A stretch of DNA of 25,000 nt, taken from positions 297,501 to 322,500 of the forward strand of contig JACVTC010000123.1 in NCBI GenBank assembly GCA_016946835.1. Reading direction: 5' to 3'. The stretch is from Neocallimastix lanati (nom. inval.). Its lineage: Eukaryota; Neocallimastigomycota; Neocallimastigomycetes; Neocallimastigales; Neocallimastigaceae. Below, piece after piece: positions 23,268 to 25,000 of the stretch. Position numbers and translations under genes: made by a program. Every line of letters starts with the position of its first letter. Within the stretch, counting starts at the first letter, position 1. Below the pieces are notes generated by a model. That model had not been told where the DNA came from and did no database searches. It saw only the letters and a list, made by a program, of their open reading frames with translations.

Positions 23268-23858
23268 TTACTCCCATGACAATTTATCAGGCAAACAATG
23301 TGAATACATATATAATGCATCAGTATTATTTTCTAATACTTTCATTAACCCTTTATCTGGTTCTTCATTATTATCGAAATAATCTTTTTCCCCTTCTGAA
23401 TTTACAGTGAAAGCTAAAATTTCTTTATCTAAAGAAAACTTTGCATGAATATTTTCGTTATTTCCTCTTGGATCTAATCTTATCCATTTGTCTAAAGAAG
23501 AAATGTATACCGTATTCAATGAATGAATGCAATAACCAGTATCAGGAGTATCACCTAAAGTAAGTCGCTGATAACTTATTCCAGAAGGTATACCATTTGC
23601 TCTGTATAAAGCAGAAAGAAGATTTGATTTCGCCCAACATATTCCTACACCTTCTCTTAAACAATCACTAGCTGATACTGTTACTCTCTTATCTTTAACA
23701 TCCCAGGAATGATGAATCTTCTCAAGAACAAAATTAAAAGTATTTTTAATTAAATCAATTTCATCTTTAGATTCTTCCTTAAGTTTTTTTGCTAATTCTT
23801 GAATATTTTTATCATTGTAATTGATATATTTTGACTCAGATAAGTATTTCTCAAACAT
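23268..23858 (-). CDS. Transglutaminase-like protein of bacterial type, single exon
   Basis: 196 residues from the ATG at 23858 with no intron. The transglutaminase-like (papain-fold) triad is readable: Cys74 in EGVGICWAKSNLL, His112 in GYCIHSLN, and Asp129 in WIRLDPRGN. Other conserved blocks are IHHSWDVKDKRVTVSASD before the Cys and RANGIPSGISYQRLTLGDT between Cys and His. The arrangement is that of small stand-alone transglutaminase-like proteins found widely in Firmicutes and other bacteria; their substrates are mostly unknown, and protease or peptide-amide chemistry is as likely as crosslinking. No signal peptide is visible, so it is probably cytosolic. Bacterial resemblance plus the absence of introns, when neighbours have ten or more exons, suggests acquisition from a bacterium, as is common in gut fungi. 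It is divergent with the eIF2 gamma gene, about 980 bp away. Confidence 0.9.
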   Translation of the reverse strand: MFEKYLSESKYINYNDKNIQELAKKLKEESKDEIDLIKNTFNFVLEKIHHSWDVKDKRVTVSASDCLREGVGICWAKSNLLSALYRANGIPSGISYQRLTLGDTPDTGYCIHSLNTVYISSLDKWIRLDPRGNNENIHAKFSLDKEILAFTVNSEGEKDYFDNNEEPDKGLMKVLENNTDALYMYSHCLPDKLSWE

Positions 23859-24838
23859 TAATTAGTCACGTGTTTTGCTAAAAAAAAAAGTTTACCAACA
23901 GAAATAACAACAGAATTAAAATGAGATTTTTGAGTAATAATAAAGTAATAATAAAATGTATAATATAATAACATTAATTTAAATCATAGCACTTAAAAAT
24001 TAATATTTATTTATTTATTTATTGTCCATTTAATATAAAAAATACTTAATGTACATTAATTTTGTATTGATCAATAATAATATATAATATTATTAATTTC
24101 AATATATTGACATTTATAATTTACTATTTAATTATTATATATTGATTGGATATAAATTTTATAATTATGATTGGATAATATTATTTTATTATATTATATT
24201 TTTTAATATTGATAATAGTTTTTATAATAAAAAAATATATTATATAATATTTTAATATAAAATAAATTTATATAATTTTATATTATTAAAAAATAATTAT
24301 AATATAATACATTTTTTAATATAAATTTTAATTATTAAAAAAAAAAATTATCAATTATTATATATTATTAAAATAAAAATAAAGAAAACTTTTTTTTTCT
24401 TTGCTTTATACTAATTACAAAAAATATAATGTAAATATCGTAATTTAAATTTATATATATAATATTTTTATAAATTGTTAAATATTATAAAAAAAAAAAA
24501 ATTTGAAGAAATAAAAATAATTGGAATAAATAATTATAGTAGAATTTAATAAATTTTTAAAATTTAAACAGTATAAATCATTAATTCAAAAAAAAAAAAA
24601 AAAAAAAAAGCAAATATATATATATATAATTATAAATAATTCATCAATTAGAAGCCAATTAAATACAAGAATCAAATCAAATAGAAATTTAAATTTCAAT
24701 AAATTTTCAATTTATGAGAAATAATATTTTTTAGAAATTTATAAATATATTGGAAAATGATTATGTATTCTTATTATTATCAATTATTAATCTAATTTTT
24801 ATTGAATATTATATATTAATTGTTTTCAATCAGTTAAC
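23859..24838. promoter_or_regulatory. Divergent intergenic region between the transglutaminase-like and eIF2 gamma genes
   Basis: Both genes must be controlled from these 980 bp. The stretch is AT-rich throughout, with a (TTTA)n run near 24005-24022 and a poly-A tract at 24588-24609. CACGTG, an E-box-type hexamer, is at 23866-23871, a few bases upstream of the transglutaminase-like ATG; its role is unknown. No other element can be singled out. Confidence 0.45.
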
Positions 24839-24929
24839 ATGGCAGAAGTTGAAGAAATTAACGTTGACCCAACTAAATTAGATCCACTTTCTCCAGAAGT
24901 TATTTGTAATCAAGCTACCATTAATATTG
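24839..24929 (+). CDS. Translation initiation factor eIF2 subunit gamma, first exon (partial gene)
   Basis: From the ATG at 24839 the exon encodes about 30 residues, including KLDPLSPEVICNQATINI, and then splits a Gly codon at the donor GTAAAT (24930). This is the highly conserved N-terminus of eIF2 gamma (human EIF2S3 has KLTPLSHEVISRQATINIG), just before the GTPase P-loop GHVAHGKS. The P-loop exon is not in the window: 24930-25000 is intron. eIF2 gamma is the GTP-binding subunit of the factor that brings initiator Met-tRNA to the 40S ribosome. The short N-terminal leader (MAEVEEINVDP) is normal for the family. The ATG has a purine context (TTAACATGGC). Confidence 0.9.
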
Positions 24930-25000
24930 GTAAATTAAAAAATACAAAAATAATATAATAACAAAGTGGTTATAAGAATATTATTAAGATTTTTGATGTA

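Overview
The window looks like nuclear DNA from an anaerobic gut fungus (Neocallimastigomycota). The reasons are extreme AT richness, many poly-A/T tracts and AT microsatellites, low gene density, short GT-AG introns with AT-rich donors (often GTAAAT), asparagine-rich low-complexity coding stretches, and an intronless gene of bacterial type. Dictyostelid-like AT-rich protists were considered; the long gene-poor stretches and the bacterial-type gene favour a gut fungus. This assignment is an inference.

Layout. 1-5253 is almost entirely AT-rich non-coding DNA, with one decayed coding island (about 3236-3912). 5254-8692 (minus) is a ten-exon kinesin-13 gene; all nine intron phases were checked by hand and fit. 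8693-13040 is intergenic, with simple repeats and a small coding relic at 10004-10189. 13641-16268 (plus) is a 13-exon AFG2/SPATA5-type AAA ATPase whose second ATPase module is intact and whose first is degenerate; a likely upstream exon remnant lies at 13035-13220. A short Asn-rich reading frame of unknown identity follows at 16561-16749 (minus).

17544-21663 is a complete-looking Ty1/copia-type LTR retrotransposon on the minus strand. It has two 271-bp LTRs that read as identical, the target duplication TTTAT, a polypurine tract, a primer site matching the anticodon arm of tRNA-Lys(CUU), a gag gene with a zinc knuckle, and an RT-RNase H gene. It has no protease and no integrase. It sits between inverted copies of a 15-bp motif (17316-17345 and 21915-21944), which suggests insertion into an older short repeat.

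23268-23858 (minus) is an intronless transglutaminase-like gene of bacterial type. 24839 onward (plus) is the first exon of the gene for translation initiation factor eIF2 gamma, which runs out of the window.

The host genes are unrelated housekeeping or acquired functions and do not form a pathway. The most notable item is the retrotransposon: apparently young, yet lacking protease and integrase, with an unusual half-tRNA primer site.
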